DNA of 64,000 nucleotides from Tetracentron sinense (lineage: Eukaryota; Streptophyta; Magnoliopsida; Trochodendrales; Trochodendraceae). Position numbers and translations under genes: made by a program. The stretch lies in the NCBI GenBank assembly GCA_015143295.1, contig CM026559.1, forward strand, positions 24,752,826 through 24,816,825. The letters run 5' to 3'. Every line of letters begins with the position of its first letter. Position 1 is the first letter of the stretch. Below are positions 1-12,532 of the stretch, in pieces. A model generated the notes under the pieces. The model saw only the letters and a list, made by a program, of their open reading frames with translations, ran no database searches and was not told the origin of the DNA.

Positions 1-3000
1 ATTTGCTTCTTCGTAAATATGAGTAATAGACGAGCAAATGTTGTTAACTTTTTAATTTTTTGGTTCCAATACCAAACAAACCAAAGATGATGACAATTAC
101 CATTCCAGGCTTCCACAAGGGATTTAGAGTCAGACTCTACCTCGATCTGCGCCCATGGAATGACAAAGCGACATGCCATCAAGGAGGGCTCTAATCTTAG
201 CAACATAGCTGGTACAATGGTCAAAAAACAAGAAGAAACAGACTAACATATCACCATGATGATTTCAAATGATACCTCCTCCATTAGCTAACCCGGGATT
301 ACCTCTAGATGCTCCATCCACATTTAGCTTAATTTTTCCTTGAAGAGGTCGAATCCATTTAACAAGAGAAATAGAGTTTCTGACCTTAGGAGGAGGAGAT
401 GAAATGCTGAAAGAAGAAAGATTCAGTCTCTTTTTAGAAGGTAATCTCCCCAAATCTGCTAGCCAAACTTTGATTCGAGCAATAATAATATCCAGAGGCT
501 TCTGAGCATTTTTGAATTTTCTTGAGCATCTCTCTTTCCAAATCTCTCCAATGATAAGAAGATGGAGTAGATTGTAGAGCTCATTATGGTTCCTATCATA
601 GGCTCTAAACCATCTCATAAGAAGACATTGAATGGAGTCACTGGGCTGAAGGACAATGGAGCAATACCTAGCAAAAAATATCTCCAAATGATATAACTTC
701 GAAAAAGAAGGTGAGACAAAGATTCAATATTACCAGAATTATAACAAGAATAACGACTAACTAAAGGAATATCAGTTGATTCAAATCATATTATCTATCG
801 AAACAGCACCATACATTACCTTCCACCCAAAGATTTGAATTTTTTTTTTGGTAATAGAATTCCATATGTTCTTACTCCAGTCCTTACGAACAATAGAAAT
901 TCTAATAGCATCCCAAGTAGATTTAACAATAAACTTACTATTCGGGGTAGGATTCTAAATAAAAATATCATCAGAAACAGAAGTAAAGTAACCTACGGAT
1001 CTAATAGCTATCTTCAATTGGTCCGAAATATAGTCATTAACAAGATAGAAATCTCAAATACCATTAGAATCAAGCATATCCGAAATAAAAGGAAAAGACT
1101 GAGGAGTAGATAGAGCAAGATCAATGAGAGGAACCTCTCCAAACCAATAACCTAACCAAAAATTTATCTTATTTCCATTTCCAATTAAAGAATTTGATTT
1201 ATATATCACATCTTTACACAGTTGGCTAATTTTAATCCAGGTTTTGGAAGCACCAGGACTATAAGAAGCCTACCAGATATGATTAAATTGAAATTTATTT
1301 CTGAAAAAATTTGACCAAAGATTATTCGATTGATAAAGGTTCCAAACTTGTTTCATTCTAAGGGCACTAGAAAAGTCATTCATTTTTTGAATAGCAAGAC
1401 CCCCTTCCAACTGGGGAAGGGAGCAAATATTCCAATTAATTCAATGATGTTTTCTAACTTCATTCGTATTGCTCCAAAAAAAATTGCCATAATTCTATCA
1501 ATTTCAGAAGTAATACTTTTGGGCACATTAATGCCCGTGAAGAGATTAGTGGGAATAGAAGATATGATATGTTTAATCAAAATAAGACACCCACCTGACG
1601 ATAAAAATTTAGCCTTCCACCTTAGACGAGATTTTATCAATAAGAGAATTAAAATAGCTCTTTTTAAGGCGGCTTTTATAAAGAGGGACTCCTAGATAAA
1701 TAAAAGAGAAATTTTTCCTAGAAATACTCACCCAGTTAAGAATATTATCAGTTCTCGTTTTATTCATCTTATCAGAACAATGAAAGAACTTTTAGATCCC
1801 CCATTTGGTTTAATATAATTTATTTAGTGACCAAAAAAAAAGAACTTTTAGATCTATTAATCAGTTGGCCTGAAGATTTCTCATAGTCTGAAATAAAATC
1901 CAAGATTTTCTTTATATTTTGCTTCCTACCATTGCAAAAAATGAGAGTATCGTCAGCAAAGAGAAGATGAGAAATAGGATTACCGTACCTTCCCAATTTA
2001 TAATTAGATGAAAGGCTCTCAGATATGGCTTTAAGGCCCCTACTAAGAACTTCTTCTGCAATAATGAAAAGAGTAGGGGATAAAAGATCGCCTTGACAAA
2101 GAACCCGCCCGCGAATTCTGAAAAAACATTGAAGGCATCCATTAATAAGAATAGAGAAAGATTGATTAATGAGACAACCACGAATCAATCTAATGGAATC
2201 CTCTTTAAAACTCATCTTTTGCAGGACAAAGAATATAAAATTTCATTTCATTCTGTCATAAGCTTTAGACATATCAAGTTTAAAAATAACATTACCTCTA
2301 GGAATTTTCCTATTAATATCTTGCATCTTCTCCTGAGCTATACTAACATTATCTAGGATATTCCTACCTTTAACAAAGGCATTTTTCTCATCGGAGATAA
2401 TATTAGGAAGTAATAAACCAATACGATCAGCCAAAATACGAGAAATAATCTTTTAAAGTAAATTACAAAGACTAATGGGTCTGAAATCCGAGAAAGACAT
2501 AGGAGAATTGCATTTAGGGATTAAAGCAATAGCTGTTGCATTTATAGCTCTAGGAATTTCAACAGTCAAGAAAAAGAAAGTAATAGCATGAAAAAGGTCC
2601 TCCTTGATAATATTCCAGGAAGAATGAAAAAAATGACCAGAAAAACCATCAAGACCAGGAGCGCAATCTGCAGACATGCTAAAAACAACTTTTTTAAATT
2701 CTTCTAAAGAGGGAAAAGAAGATATGGAATTATTATTTTCTTCAGAAATAATGCAAGGAATATGATGCAAAATTTTATTATCAAAAATAGCATTATCAAA
2801 AGAGAGCAAATCTTAAAAAAAATTAACCGCTTCATTACCTATGTCATCCTAAGAGTCTAGCCAATTATCGTGAGAATCTTGAATTCTAGAAATGTAGTTA
2901 CACCCCCTTCTAGATTTTGTGACCATATGAAAGAACTTCGTGTTGTTGTCACCTTCTTTGAGCCAATGAACTCTAGATTTCTGTCTCTAGAAGATTTCTT

Positions 3001-4008
3001 CATGAAGAAGAACATATTGCAGTTCAATCTTAAGGTTAGACAGAGAAGTATTTTTCACACCGTCCTAAGATCTGTGAATATCATCTTCCAACTCAGATAT
3101 TTGACTCGAGAGAGAGTTAATCTTTTGGAAGATATTACCAAAGACATCTCTATTCTAGGTCTTTAAAGAGGACTTTTGAGTTTAAGGAAGAAAGAGATGA
3201 GAGGGTTAGCTAAGATAGGAAGCCCCCAAGATTCAGAAATAATTCTGGAAAAATCTGAATGATTAATCCACATTTGCTGGAATTTAAAAGATGAGGGTCT
3301 TCTATTTTGATCATTACTAAACTCTAATAAAAGAGGAGCATGATCCGAAGCAACTCTAGATAGGTGTTTAACCGAAGAGATATTGAAATTGTTAGTCCAA
3401 TCAGGATTAAAAAGGATGCGATCAAGACGAGCAGAAATACGATGCATACCTACCTGATTGTTGCACCAAGTAAATTTATTACCAGAAAAGCCTATATCCA
3501 TCAAACCCAACTCATTAATCATATTGTTAAAATCTTCCATAGACTCATAGTTGACATCTCTGCCTCCCAGTTTTTCATCAGAAGCGGAGATTGCATTGAA
3601 ATCGCCACCTATAAAGAAAGGACCTGAAAAAGTAGAAAAGGTAGCACAGAGATCTTCCCAGAAAGCCAAAGGCTCCCTTCTTTACATTTAGCATAAACAA
3701 AGGCACGTCTTATTAGATTCATAGAATTATCAGAAACATCAACAATAATCATTTAGTCAGTAGGAGAAATAAAAAAATAGTTGGATTGTACTCTTCCAAA
3801 ACAACCAAATCTTAGGATGAGAAAATTGAGAATCAAGATGGTTATCCACGCCAATAAAAGAACAAACTTCATGCATTGAGTCAAAATTCTTTTGGGGTTC
3901 CATAATGGCAGAAAGTAAAATATGATTAGAGGAAATTAACTGTTTTAGTCTAGATTTAGAAGCTAAGTTACCATTACCACGAATATTCCAAAGAAGAAAA
4001 ATATTCAT
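1..4008 (-). pseudogene. LINE ORF2 (endonuclease, reverse transcriptase, RNase H), broken
   Basis: The start is placed at the Met at 4008, which gives the usual opening MNIFLLWNIRGNG of the endonuclease domain. Endonuclease continues at 3669-3163 with GGDFNA and SDHAPLL. Reverse transcriptase fingers and palm lie at 2809-2243 (CAPGLDGFSG, FRPISLCN, SKAYDRM) and 2215-1820, where the catalytic LLFADDTLIF sits near 1950. The usual RQGDP block reads CQGDL here, so two conserved residues are changed. The thumb and zinc region spans about 1640-700. RNase H begins with NVDGASRGNPG near 290 and continues in another frame with EVESDSKSLVEAW near 110-150. Multiple stops and frameshifts make this an old, inactive copy. 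Confidence 0.92.
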
Positions 4009-4177
4009 TAATAAAATTTTTGGAGTTAGTAACCAAATTAAGAATCGCAATTCTAGATCGATTCATTCTATCTGAGAAAAGCACCACTTTAGTTTTTGTA
4101 GATTTACTTTTTGGATCTCCAACTTGATAATTGTTGAATATTTCAGATTTTAGTAATCTTTGGGAGAATTTTTCCCC

Positions 4178-5786
4178 TTAAATCTTAAAAGAATCTATAT
4201 TTTGAATCAAACAAGGTTCAAAGTCAGCATGATATTCAAAATATTGAGATTGCTCCCATAATCTATTAACCGGGTTAAGTCTATCCATTTGGGGAGAATT
4301 TTCAATAGTTCTAATCAATTTTAACCACATACAATAATGGGGTGAATGATGAAAACTATGTCTATTATGCCAATTATCATTAAGACTATGGCCATGAAGA
4401 TCATCATTAGAAAGATTACTCAAATTATCCAATTCAGAGCCAGACCTAAAATGGGCATTCAAAGGTTTATCATGGGGGTTCTTTTTCTAAAAAAAAGAGT
4501 CTGCATCCGAATGAGGAGGATGAAGCCAATCCTCATCCAAACCAAAATCTTTTTCATTAATTTCTATTATTTTTCTGGAAAAATTATTATTGATTTCTCT
4601 AAGGGTCACAAACTGGTCTAAGAAAACTAGCGGAAATTCAATAGAGGCATTTAATCTGTTTATACCTGAGAAAGGGGCAGCGAAGATGTTGTAGCTTGAT
4701 CTTGAAGAATTTGGGGATATGTAACGCTATCAACTGTATTTCCGTTTACTGAGTTACTAGCCTTACCTTTCTCCCCAGCTTCTAATGCCAACTGCTCTTT
4801 AGGATGATCACCTGTATGCTGGAGATCCACTTCAATGCGATCATGAATATTACCAAGAGAGGAGTTTGGAATAATCTGGGGACTCAGTTCTGAATTTGTT
4901 ACTGCTACTGATTGCTCCTTGTTAAAAGCTTGTTTTTCCACCCAATGCTTGGTTTGATTCTTCAAAACACCTTTGACAGCCTCTGGTTTGGAAGATCTCT
5001 TGATAATAACTTTATTCTTAGATCCCGTTGAGCAGTTTTTTAAATGATGCCCAAGTTTCTTGCATTGAACACAGTATGAGAATTTTTTTCTCATACTCAA
5101 CAGATTGCCATCAACCATGATCTCCTATCCCTAACCAGAACTGATCTGGGTTACCTTTAAGTAAATCTATTTTGATACAAACCCTAGCAGCACTCGGTCT
5201 AGAATAGGTTTAGGTAGCTCCATCGAGTTTTAGAACCTTGCCAAATATGCTACCTATATCTAAGCGCTTAATCATTGAAAAGACGAAAGGGGAGATTTGG
5301 AAAGCTCAACCAGATAGGAACTAACGAAGGTTCAGCACTAGTTATGAAGGAAGGATTTTACTTGAAAAATCGAAACAGAATACCCTCTATGTATATCGCT
5401 TCCTTAATCCAGATCATGTGAAAGTCATCCTCCGAAGAGAATCTGAACAGTAAGTGCTGAGAGTCTAAAATACCAATTGAAACTGCTAACCGCATGCCTT
5501 CTGATTTTTTCATATAGGTCTTGATAGCATCTAAAGATGGCCGGCCATATGAGCACTTAGCTACAAGAGTTAATCTTTGAGGGATAGCTAGAGTAGTAGA
5601 TTCGTCCTTAGAGAAAAGGATCGTTGGTTCTCCCTTATAAGAGGCAGTTGTTTTAATCGGGATGGTAGGAAAAGAATCCATCGAAGAAGGAGCCTTTCCT
5701 ATTACTTCAGCATAGAATAGGGGGATCTCGGGCCACCGAAGAGGGGGATCTCCCTCCCCACTGCCGGCAAGGCTAGGGTTTGCCAT
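4178..5786 (-). pseudogene. LINE ORF1 (gag-like RNA-binding protein), broken
   Basis: The chosen start at 5786 opens a 142-residue frame that carries the DUF4283 pattern common at the N-terminus of plant LINE ORF1 proteins (a GRPSLDAIKTYM-like segment, then SSEDDFHMIW). It stops at 5358. A disrupted stretch follows, then a frame at 5118-4660 with a CX2CX4HX4C zinc knuckle (CVQCKKLGHHLKNC) near its N-terminus and a low-complexity tail. An Asn/His-rich frame at 4462-4178 probably represents the old C-terminus. In intact elements ORF1 binds element RNA in the ribonucleoprotein particle. At least two frameshifts separate these pieces, so no full product can be made. Confidence 0.85.
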
Positions 5787-5922
5787 GAAACCCTAACAGA
5801 GGCAGTGATAAACACAGTTTTTTCATACATGTGATGGGATTTCTTGGATTATCCACGCGTTACTTGGTCCTCAAATTCAGGTTGACTGGTAGAAGGAAGA
5901 AGGCAAGTTCACAACTCATCTT

Positions 5923-6723
5923 TGTTGATGTGGGTGGGGGCCCCTCCTGTCAAACTCCTCCGACGATCAAGTTAGTATACGTTCAAGATGAGGTGCAATG
6001 AGCAAACTCTAAGAGAGAGAGAGAGAGTTAAGGATTGAGCACTCAAGTGGTTTCTCAATGATAGGAGGTTCAACTGATCGAGGTTTAGTAGTTTCTTAAT
6101 GGTTTTTGGAGCAGTCTTTCAGAAGTCCCTACCTTATGGAAGGTTTGGGGTATTTATAGGCTTGAGTTCGAATGCTTCATCAAGCCCATCTATGCCCATG
6201 CATGGCCATGCAACTTGCTTTATGATCATTACCAAATATGTCAGATATATCTTCATGCATACGTGTCACACGTGTGAGTCTACTATTTCTGAGGTCGGTC
6301 TTGTGTCGAAAGCAGGCTGAGATGACCAGCATTAAATGATAAGACAGTGTTTTTCACCTAACAACAAAGTAAATAGATCACCTCCTGATTATTTCGTACT
6401 ACAAGGCGGTTCCGTCCTTAATATGAACATGGGCTCGTCTTTATCATGACCACAATGCTTGAAATTGTCCTTCAGACGATAATATCCAAAACCGTACTTT
6501 AGACAACGATATCTGACCTCGTTCTAGAGACGACGATATCTGACATCATCCTTCAAATGACGATATCTGACATCGTTCTAGAGGCGACGATATCTATTAT
6601 CGTCTAGGGGAGCACGAGCTCATATCATAAAATAGAGCACGGAAAACTCATTCGTCCTTTCTGGGGATGAGGATTCTACTCGCCCTTGCAGCACTTGCTC
6701 AATTACGAATTTTATCCCTTACA
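5923..6723 (-). mobile_element. Probable isolated gypsy-type LTR
   Basis: The segment starts TGTTGATG and ends CCCTTACA, the TG...CA form of an LTR. On the minus strand a TATA-like box (CCTATAAATACCCC, near 6150-6163) is followed by a leader with an AG-rich tract (6011-6027), as expected for an LTR promoter and R-U5 in reverse orientation. The flanking 5-mers are ATCTT and ATACT, which do not match well, so the ends or the insertion history are uncertain. No matching second LTR or internal gypsy region is seen next to it. It may be a solo LTR or a truncated remnant. Confidence 0.5.
6475..6605. repeat. Degenerate ~28-bp tandem array inside the LTR-like segment
   Basis: About five imperfect units share the core ACGATATCTGACATCGT and alternate with CTTCAAA- or TTCTAGAG-type spacers. 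The core contains the palindrome GATATC. If the LTR orientation is right, this lies in the U3 promoter region. Confidence 0.7.
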
Positions 6724-7329
6724 ATACTTCATAGACCCAGGTCTAGCTAATAAGAAAAGACACTTCAATCCATTTTTAGACTAGTATGTTTGGTAAAATA
6801 AATTTTATTAAAAAAAATAAGCTATTATTTCTCATATTTTGTTTGGTAAAACAAACAATTAAAAGGGGATTGGTAATGAGAGAGTAGAATATGCATTTGT
6901 AAATTAGGGTGCTTACAATACTCCGCAAATGATAATCTTAAATTTGCATAAGTAATTATGGTGAGATTATAAAATCACTGGTTAATTTTTAATCAATTAT
7001 AACATTATTGCTTATTTTTCATCCAAAATAGAAGAAATTGATTCTCTGTCTCACACGCGTGACGAACCGTCGCGTCTCTTTAATGTTGGCAGGCTGTTAT
7101 CATTGTTTTTTGCGGGACTCAAGGTACGCATATACCTGCGACAGTTAGCTTTGTTTTGAGGAAGACGATCATACCCCTGAGCTTTCATACGTGTACGACG
7201 GAGATAAGGGTCAATTCCGTCTTGATGGGATTTCTTTCTGACACGCCGATTTAAATCTTGCAAATGATCATCTTATCCTTGCGCATGCGTTTGTGAACGG
7301 TGAAGATGGAGGGCATTCCCGTCCTAGCA
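6724..7329. other. A/T-rich spacer, no gene seen
   Basis: No open frame, RNA gene or recognisable repeat boundary was found here. Short motifs resembling MITE ends (TTTGGTAAAA, twice near 6788 and 6842) occur without a clear partner. Confidence 0.5.
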
Positions 7330-7344
7330 AACTTTGATTTGATC

Positions 7345-7352
7345 TATAAATA
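7345..7352 (+). promoter_or_regulatory. Possible TATA box upstream of the Transposase_28-like gene
   Basis: TATAAATA is followed by a pyrimidine-rich leader. It lies upstream of the decayed Transposase_28-type coding region and in the same orientation. Whether it is the true promoter cannot be shown from sequence alone. Confidence 0.4.
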
Positions 7353-7810
7353 AGGAGAGATAAACTTCATCTTCTTCACTTTGCTATTACCTCTACTATT
7401 ACTCTGCCGAACTCAAGCCTCACCTTTGATCAAGAATCCGAGTGATCTTGTCATCTTCAACCTTCAGATTCTTCTTGAGAACTTGGTAAGTTCTTAATTT
7501 CTCTTGTCTTTGCTGTTTTTATTTCATCTTTGCACTACCTTCTTGTCTTTATCCCTTTTCTTCTGTATTTTTGTCCCTCGAAACCCCCAAAACCAGTAGT
7601 CATGAACCCAGAGGACAGACCTAGCACCTCAGATAGCATCCCTCCAGCGGCTTACATTGCCTCTTCCCCCCAAGCTAGGAATTTTCAAGAACACACCCTT
7701 GCTCAGTACTGAGTCCAGTTCGACATCCCTCCCTAAGTCTATATTCACTTCTTGCAGATACGTACATCATAAGCAATAAGTCCAAAAAAACCAAAGTTTT
7801 TCTTGCTTAG

Positions 7811-8928
7811 TTGGAGGTCGGGCTCCGACTTCCTCTCGAACCCATTGTAGAGGAAGTGCTTACCGCCGTCCAACTTACTCCGGGGCAGATGCACCCTAAC
7901 TTCTATAAGTACATGTCCTTGGTGACCAAGTTCATCAAGGACGATTATGTCATAGAACCCCGCCATCTCTTCCACTTCAAGCATCTCGTCCTGTGTCTGG
8001 GGACGAAGGAAGAGGGGCCCCACTATACGTGGGCCTCTAAAGCCAAAAACTTCCAACTTCATAAACAATCTTCCCGATGTGGATCGAGAGTGGAGGTCGA
8101 AAGCCTTCATCATCTCTGGCAGATGGAGGACGAAGAGTGCTCGCACTGTCCCCAACGTCTTCCAGCCAGGTAGATTTCACATACTATTTTTCCGTCCTCC
8201 TTCCTCTTGTTTTTGCTTATGTCATATAATTTTTTTATTTTCTGTTGCAGAACCGTCGAAGGTTCACTTCAAGTGTTTGCCTTCAAAGGAAGTCCGTCGT
8301 TTGAAGGCCATCAAAGCCGATAAGGGGGACAAGTACGTGACCTGGAGTACCTAAAGAGAGGTTGAGGTCGTGCTTACTAAAAACCTTAAGGTTGAGATTC
8401 GACGAGGCAGCTGCACTACAAGCCTCCGTAGTAGAAGCCGGCCTCGAGGTATCTCCTACTGCTAGTGACAAATCCGAGGGAGAAATGGCAGAGGACAACC
8501 CTATTCCATTTATCTGGCTAGCTCGTGCCTCAAGATGATTAGGATGGCAGCACGACTTCAGTTCGGCTACCATACCAGAAGCAGCCGCTACTAATGATGC
8601 TGCTAGTGAGGCCCTTGTGCTCGAGGCGCACTCAAGGAAACGGCTGGCAACGTTGGCCGAGCTAAAAGCCAACAAGAAAAGGAAGGAGGATGCCAAAGAT
8701 AAGGGCAAGGCATCCATGGTTCCTCTGGCTCGGCAGGTGATTGTCCGAGAGCCAGTCATAGAAGCGCCACAACCCAAGGTTGCTCAACCGACCCCAATCC
8801 CGACAGCAACTCCAGTAGACAAAGCTGCCCCATCCACATTCACCTTTATCATCCCTTCCAAAGGGGGGCATCACTGGGAGACATCAGATTTGGCATTCAA
8901 AGTCTTACCATTAGTAGATAGATGGTAA
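7811..8928 (+). pseudogene. Decayed gene with gypsy-type Transposase_28 domain
   Basis: The frame from 7811 contains LRLPLEPIVEEVL, then LTPGQMHPNFYKYM, followed by an LVTKFIKDD segment. This is the signature of the 'putative gypsy type transposon' domain (Pfam Transposase_28) found in gag-like genes of plant large retrotransposon derivatives. Around 8075 the similarity moves to the +1 frame (DREWRSKAFIISG), indicating a frameshift. A plausible intron runs from a donor near 8170 (CAGGTAGA) to the acceptor TTGCAG at 8250. A charged, Lys-rich and then Pro-rich tail occupies 8617-8928. The 3' part abuts a minus-strand LINE fragment. No function is expected from this copy. Confidence 0.65.
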
Positions 8929-11100
8929 CTAATAAGTGATTCCATTTGTATAATGGTTGAGGTTGTGTTTGGTGCTCTAGCTTCAAATATAACTTCATTC
9001 CACATCTTCTTCCAAATGCACCAAAGACTAGTACTAATCCGAATGGCCAAACTGAAATTATCTTTGGAAAAGGTTGGATGATGGACCCATCTGTTCCACC
9101 AATCCTTAATGGAAATTGCTGATTTTGGAGGGAATTGGAGGGATAATTGAGATCCGAACCAAACGCTACGCGAGCACGGACATTCAAGAAAAAGATGGGT
9201 GGCTGATTCAATCTCTATGTTGCAAAGGGGGCACCATTCATCTACCTCCATCGCCCTTTTCTTCAACTAGGTGGTCAGTGCTAGAGCGCTATGACAAAGT
9301 CTCCAAAGAAAAACCTGAATTTTGGGGGGTATCGGAATTTCCAGATTTTGATCCATGGCTTGTTATTGATCTCAACACGAATGGAGCTAGAGGATGGTCT
9401 CGTAGCTTTTTCCATTTGCTTGGCCAAGTGAGTAGCCGAGTTCACTTTGAACAGTCCCAAACTAGAAAAGTGTCATATTCCTCTGTCCGATGCATTGCAA
9501 ATACTGATAAGAAGCTTCTTTATTTGGACTATGGTTGCCAGATAAAACAACTCTTAAAGAATGGGATCATTCCAAGTCCCACTAGATCTATCTATTAAGG
9601 CTGGAACTCTCAAATCTTCTGGCTGGATTAGCTGCCTAAATCTAGGTTTAAAGGATGGGAGGTTGGGAATCCAGGGATCAAAACCAACCTTGATTGTGTC
9701 TCCATTTCCCACCTGTCATCACAGGACTTTACTAAGAATTTCACACCCAACGAGGATGCTTCTCTAGCCCCAAGAAGGTTTGTGTCCCACCTTAGCTTCA
9801 AGAAAAGACCTTTGGGGGAAATATATGACTTTGCAGATTTTTTTCCCACAAAAATTATGGCTGGGATAACAACCGCCATCCCTGTTTTGCTAGAAAAGCT
9901 AAATATAAACGTTGAGGTCTTAAAAATCTAGTCCCCCCCTTTTCCTTTGGAAGACTCATTTTTTTTCCAACTTACCCAATGGATCTTCTTCCCCTCTTCA
10001 TTGCTCCACCAGAATTTTACAATTAATGAGTTAATCTCGTGGATCAATTTCTTTGGTAATTTGAAACAACTCATAGCATAGGTCAGAATGGGTTGGACTA
10101 TAGATCGAATAAGCCCTCTACTGGCCTGAGAGAGTAAAGAACCTTGCCAACCTTAAATTCTATTGAGGATCCTTTATTTCAAACTTGCAAAAATTTGAGT
10201 CTTGGATCGCCCAAACTCCAAGGGCAGACCTAGGTACTTCTCCGGTGGGGTGAGGCTTTTGATCTTTAATATTTTGGCTACCATTCGTCGGAACTTGGAA
10301 GGGGTATTATGATTGAATAAGGCCCCTGATTTGGAGAAGTTTATGCTTTGGCCCTAAGCTTGTCCAAACTTGCCTAGGATTTTCATAAGATTGTGAGATT
10401 CTTCTAGATTGGCTTTCAAGAAAACGAGACAATCATCTACAAAAAAACAAATGAGAGATGTTAGGAGGTGTTCCCGCTAGTTAGATCCCACTAAGTTTTT
10501 CCTCTCTGTGAGCTTTGGTCAATTGGGCAGATAGAACTTTGGCACAAAGACGGAAGAGGTAGGGAATAGAGGGTCCCCTTGGCGAACTCCATGCTCCGAT
10601 TTAATGTACCCCTTGGGAACTCCATTAAGCATCACCGCATACGATATTGTCGTGATGCATTGCTTGATGTAATTGATCCATTGGTTGCAAAATCCCAATT
10701 TCTCCATAGTGGCAAACAAAAAGGGTCATTAAACTCGATCATAGGCTCTATTCAAATCAAGCTTGACAGCCACATGATGATCATTCCCTCTTCTTTTCTT
10801 CTTTAGGTAGAAACTGCATTCGTGGACCACCAATACATTATTAGTTATCTATCTTCCGTTAACAAAAGCGGACTGGGCTAGATTTATGATGCTGGGAAGG
10901 CACACTCTCAATCAGTTTGCGAGAACTTTGGCAATGACCTTATAGATCATGTTACATAGACTAATGAGATGATAGTGATTCATGTTCTCAGGATGGCTGA
11001 TTTTTGGGATCAAAAAAATATGCTTAAAGTTCATCTGTTTGAGGAGGAAACCGGTGTCGAAGAATTCAGTGACAACTTCACAAACGTCTTCGTCTAGATT
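8871..11100 (-). pseudogene. Truncated LINE ORF2 (RT and zinc region only)
   Basis: On the minus strand, RT begins near 11050 (segments resembling FLIPKISHPE and HLISLCNMIYKVIAKVLAN). It continues with a palm segment at 10719-10519 containing HGVRQGDPLFP, a C-terminal RT region near 9880-9750, and a zf-RVT domain at 9266-8871 (WCPLCNIEIESATHLFLECPCSRSVW). Frameshifts separate the pieces. Endonuclease and ORF1 are absent at the 5' side. The RNase H domain that follows zf-RVT in the first LINE of this window is also absent. Its 3' side lies against the Transposase_28 remnant, so it may have inserted there. No poly-A tail is evident. Confidence 0.85.
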
Positions 11101-11410
11101 GATTGCTCGACTCGGTTCGACATGATCAAGCCTAGCTCAAGGTCAAATATGTAGCTCGATTGGGCCAAGTTGAGTTTTCAATCCTGAAATGTATTCAAGC
11201 CGAGCTCAAGCCAAGGTCTATTTGTTTGGCTCGGTTCAGGTTGATATTATGAAAAAATATAAAAATATTATATATATATATATATTATATTGTTTAATAA
11301 ATCAAGCCGAGCTCAACCAAGCCAAGCTCAAGTCGAGCTCGAGCCTAGAGTAAACCCCTTTCAAGCCGAGCAGGGCCAAGCTTGGCTTAGCCTGGCTCAA
11401 ATACACCTCT
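11100..11410. repeat. Low-complexity GAGCTC/CAAGCC-rich repeat fragment
   Basis: Repeated variants of CAAGCCGAGCTC occur on both sides of a (TA)n run at 11267-11288. This texture is common at the ends of plant hAT-type nonautonomous elements. No target duplication could be fixed, so the boundaries are approximate. Confidence 0.4.
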
Positions 11411-11502
11411 GGTCTAAGAGAATCATTCAGTCGACCAAATGCAATGAGATCTCTAGAATGGGACTCCTTAGGTAGTGGACCCAGAAGTTTCTAAGATATG
11501 AT

Positions 11503-12501
11503 TAGGGTTGTCAACGGAGTCAGATTACTATCTGAATCTGCTCTGTATTCATATCCGTTTAGTCAGATTATTATCCATTTAGCTATCCGTCGGATCGAAT
11601 TCGAATAACAAGTTAACTATCTGATTGATAACCGGAGCGGATACGGATATTGCTCTATCCGCTCTGTTAATTATCCGGTCTGATAAGTAGCATATATAAC
11701 ATGTTTTGTATACCAAAACTACCCTTTGTACAACTATAAACCTAAAATAAACATTTAGGTATTTCCGTAATTTCTTTAACTATACAAGGATACTGCGGTA
11801 ACTTTACTACTAGTATAAATATCTTTAAATCTAACCAACCCTAACCCTATCCCTTTTTCTCAATCGTTCCCTTCTTTTCTTCTCTCTTCAGTTCCTCGTG
11901 ATCTCCTCGCCTCGCCTCAAATAGAATTCTTGGTTAGGAATATAACCAAGATAAGGTTCTCTCACTCAAATAGGCAAGTACTGTCATAGCCTCACCTCAT
12001 CTCACATCTCCTTGGACTGGCCATTTCGTCTTCTTCAAGTTAGCAAGTTAAACGTCTGTTCCATTTAATCTTTTCATCTCCCTAATTTTTTGTGCAATAT
12101 CTCTAAATCTAACAGATCTATGATTGTGCAAGACCTGATCATGTTTTTCTTCGAAGCCCTAATTATTTTTAAAAATAATTTCATGATCATGAATACTGGA
12201 TTTGGGGGAAAATTAGGGTTTGTCTGCTAAAACGAATAAAAGTCAAATTGGAATAATTCCTCTTTCGGATAATTCATTCAGACAAATTCGGATATTTCGA
12301 ATTCAAGTTTTCGTATTCATATTCGATTGTTTAATCGGACGGATTCAGATGATTATCCGAATTCATTTAAATAATATAATTCAAATTCTACATTTTAATA
12401 TCCGCTGGATATCGGAGCCGATACGGATAATTAGTAATATTTATCGGATCGAATATTTATAGAGCACTATTTGCTTCGAATCTGCTCCGTTGACAACCTT
12501 A
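11503..12501. mobile_element. Nonautonomous hAT-type element with perfect 8-bp TSD
   Basis: The left end reads TAGGGTTGTCAACGGAGTC. The reverse complement of the right end reads TAAGGTTGTCAACGGAGCA, giving inverted repeats of about 17-20 bp. The flanking 8-mers are identical: GATATGAT at 11495-11502 and 12502-12509. An 8-bp duplication and a TAGGG-type end are the hallmarks of hAT transposition. The 999-bp interior is rich in CGGAT/ATCCG and GAATTC motifs, has no transposase frame, and includes a pyrimidine-rich stretch around 11840-12080 that looks like a captured leader. It must have been mobilised in trans. Confidence 0.92.
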
Positions 12502-12532
12502 GATATGATGATTGTAAGACTATCCATGGAGT

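Larger units (their letters stand above)
1..5790 (-). mobile_element. Decayed plant LINE (non-LTR retrotransposon), 3' end beyond window
   Basis: Reading the minus strand from about 5790 to 1, the parts appear in the order of a plant L1-type LINE: an ORF1 with a DUF4283-like domain and a CCHC zinc knuckle, then an ORF2 with endonuclease, reverse transcriptase, a zinc-binding region and RNase H. Every domain is broken by stops or frameshifts, so the copy is not autonomous. The element is cut by the left window edge, so its 3' end, poly-A tail and target duplication cannot be seen. Its 5' end is probably between 5790 and 5922, next to a probable LTR. Confidence 0.93.
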
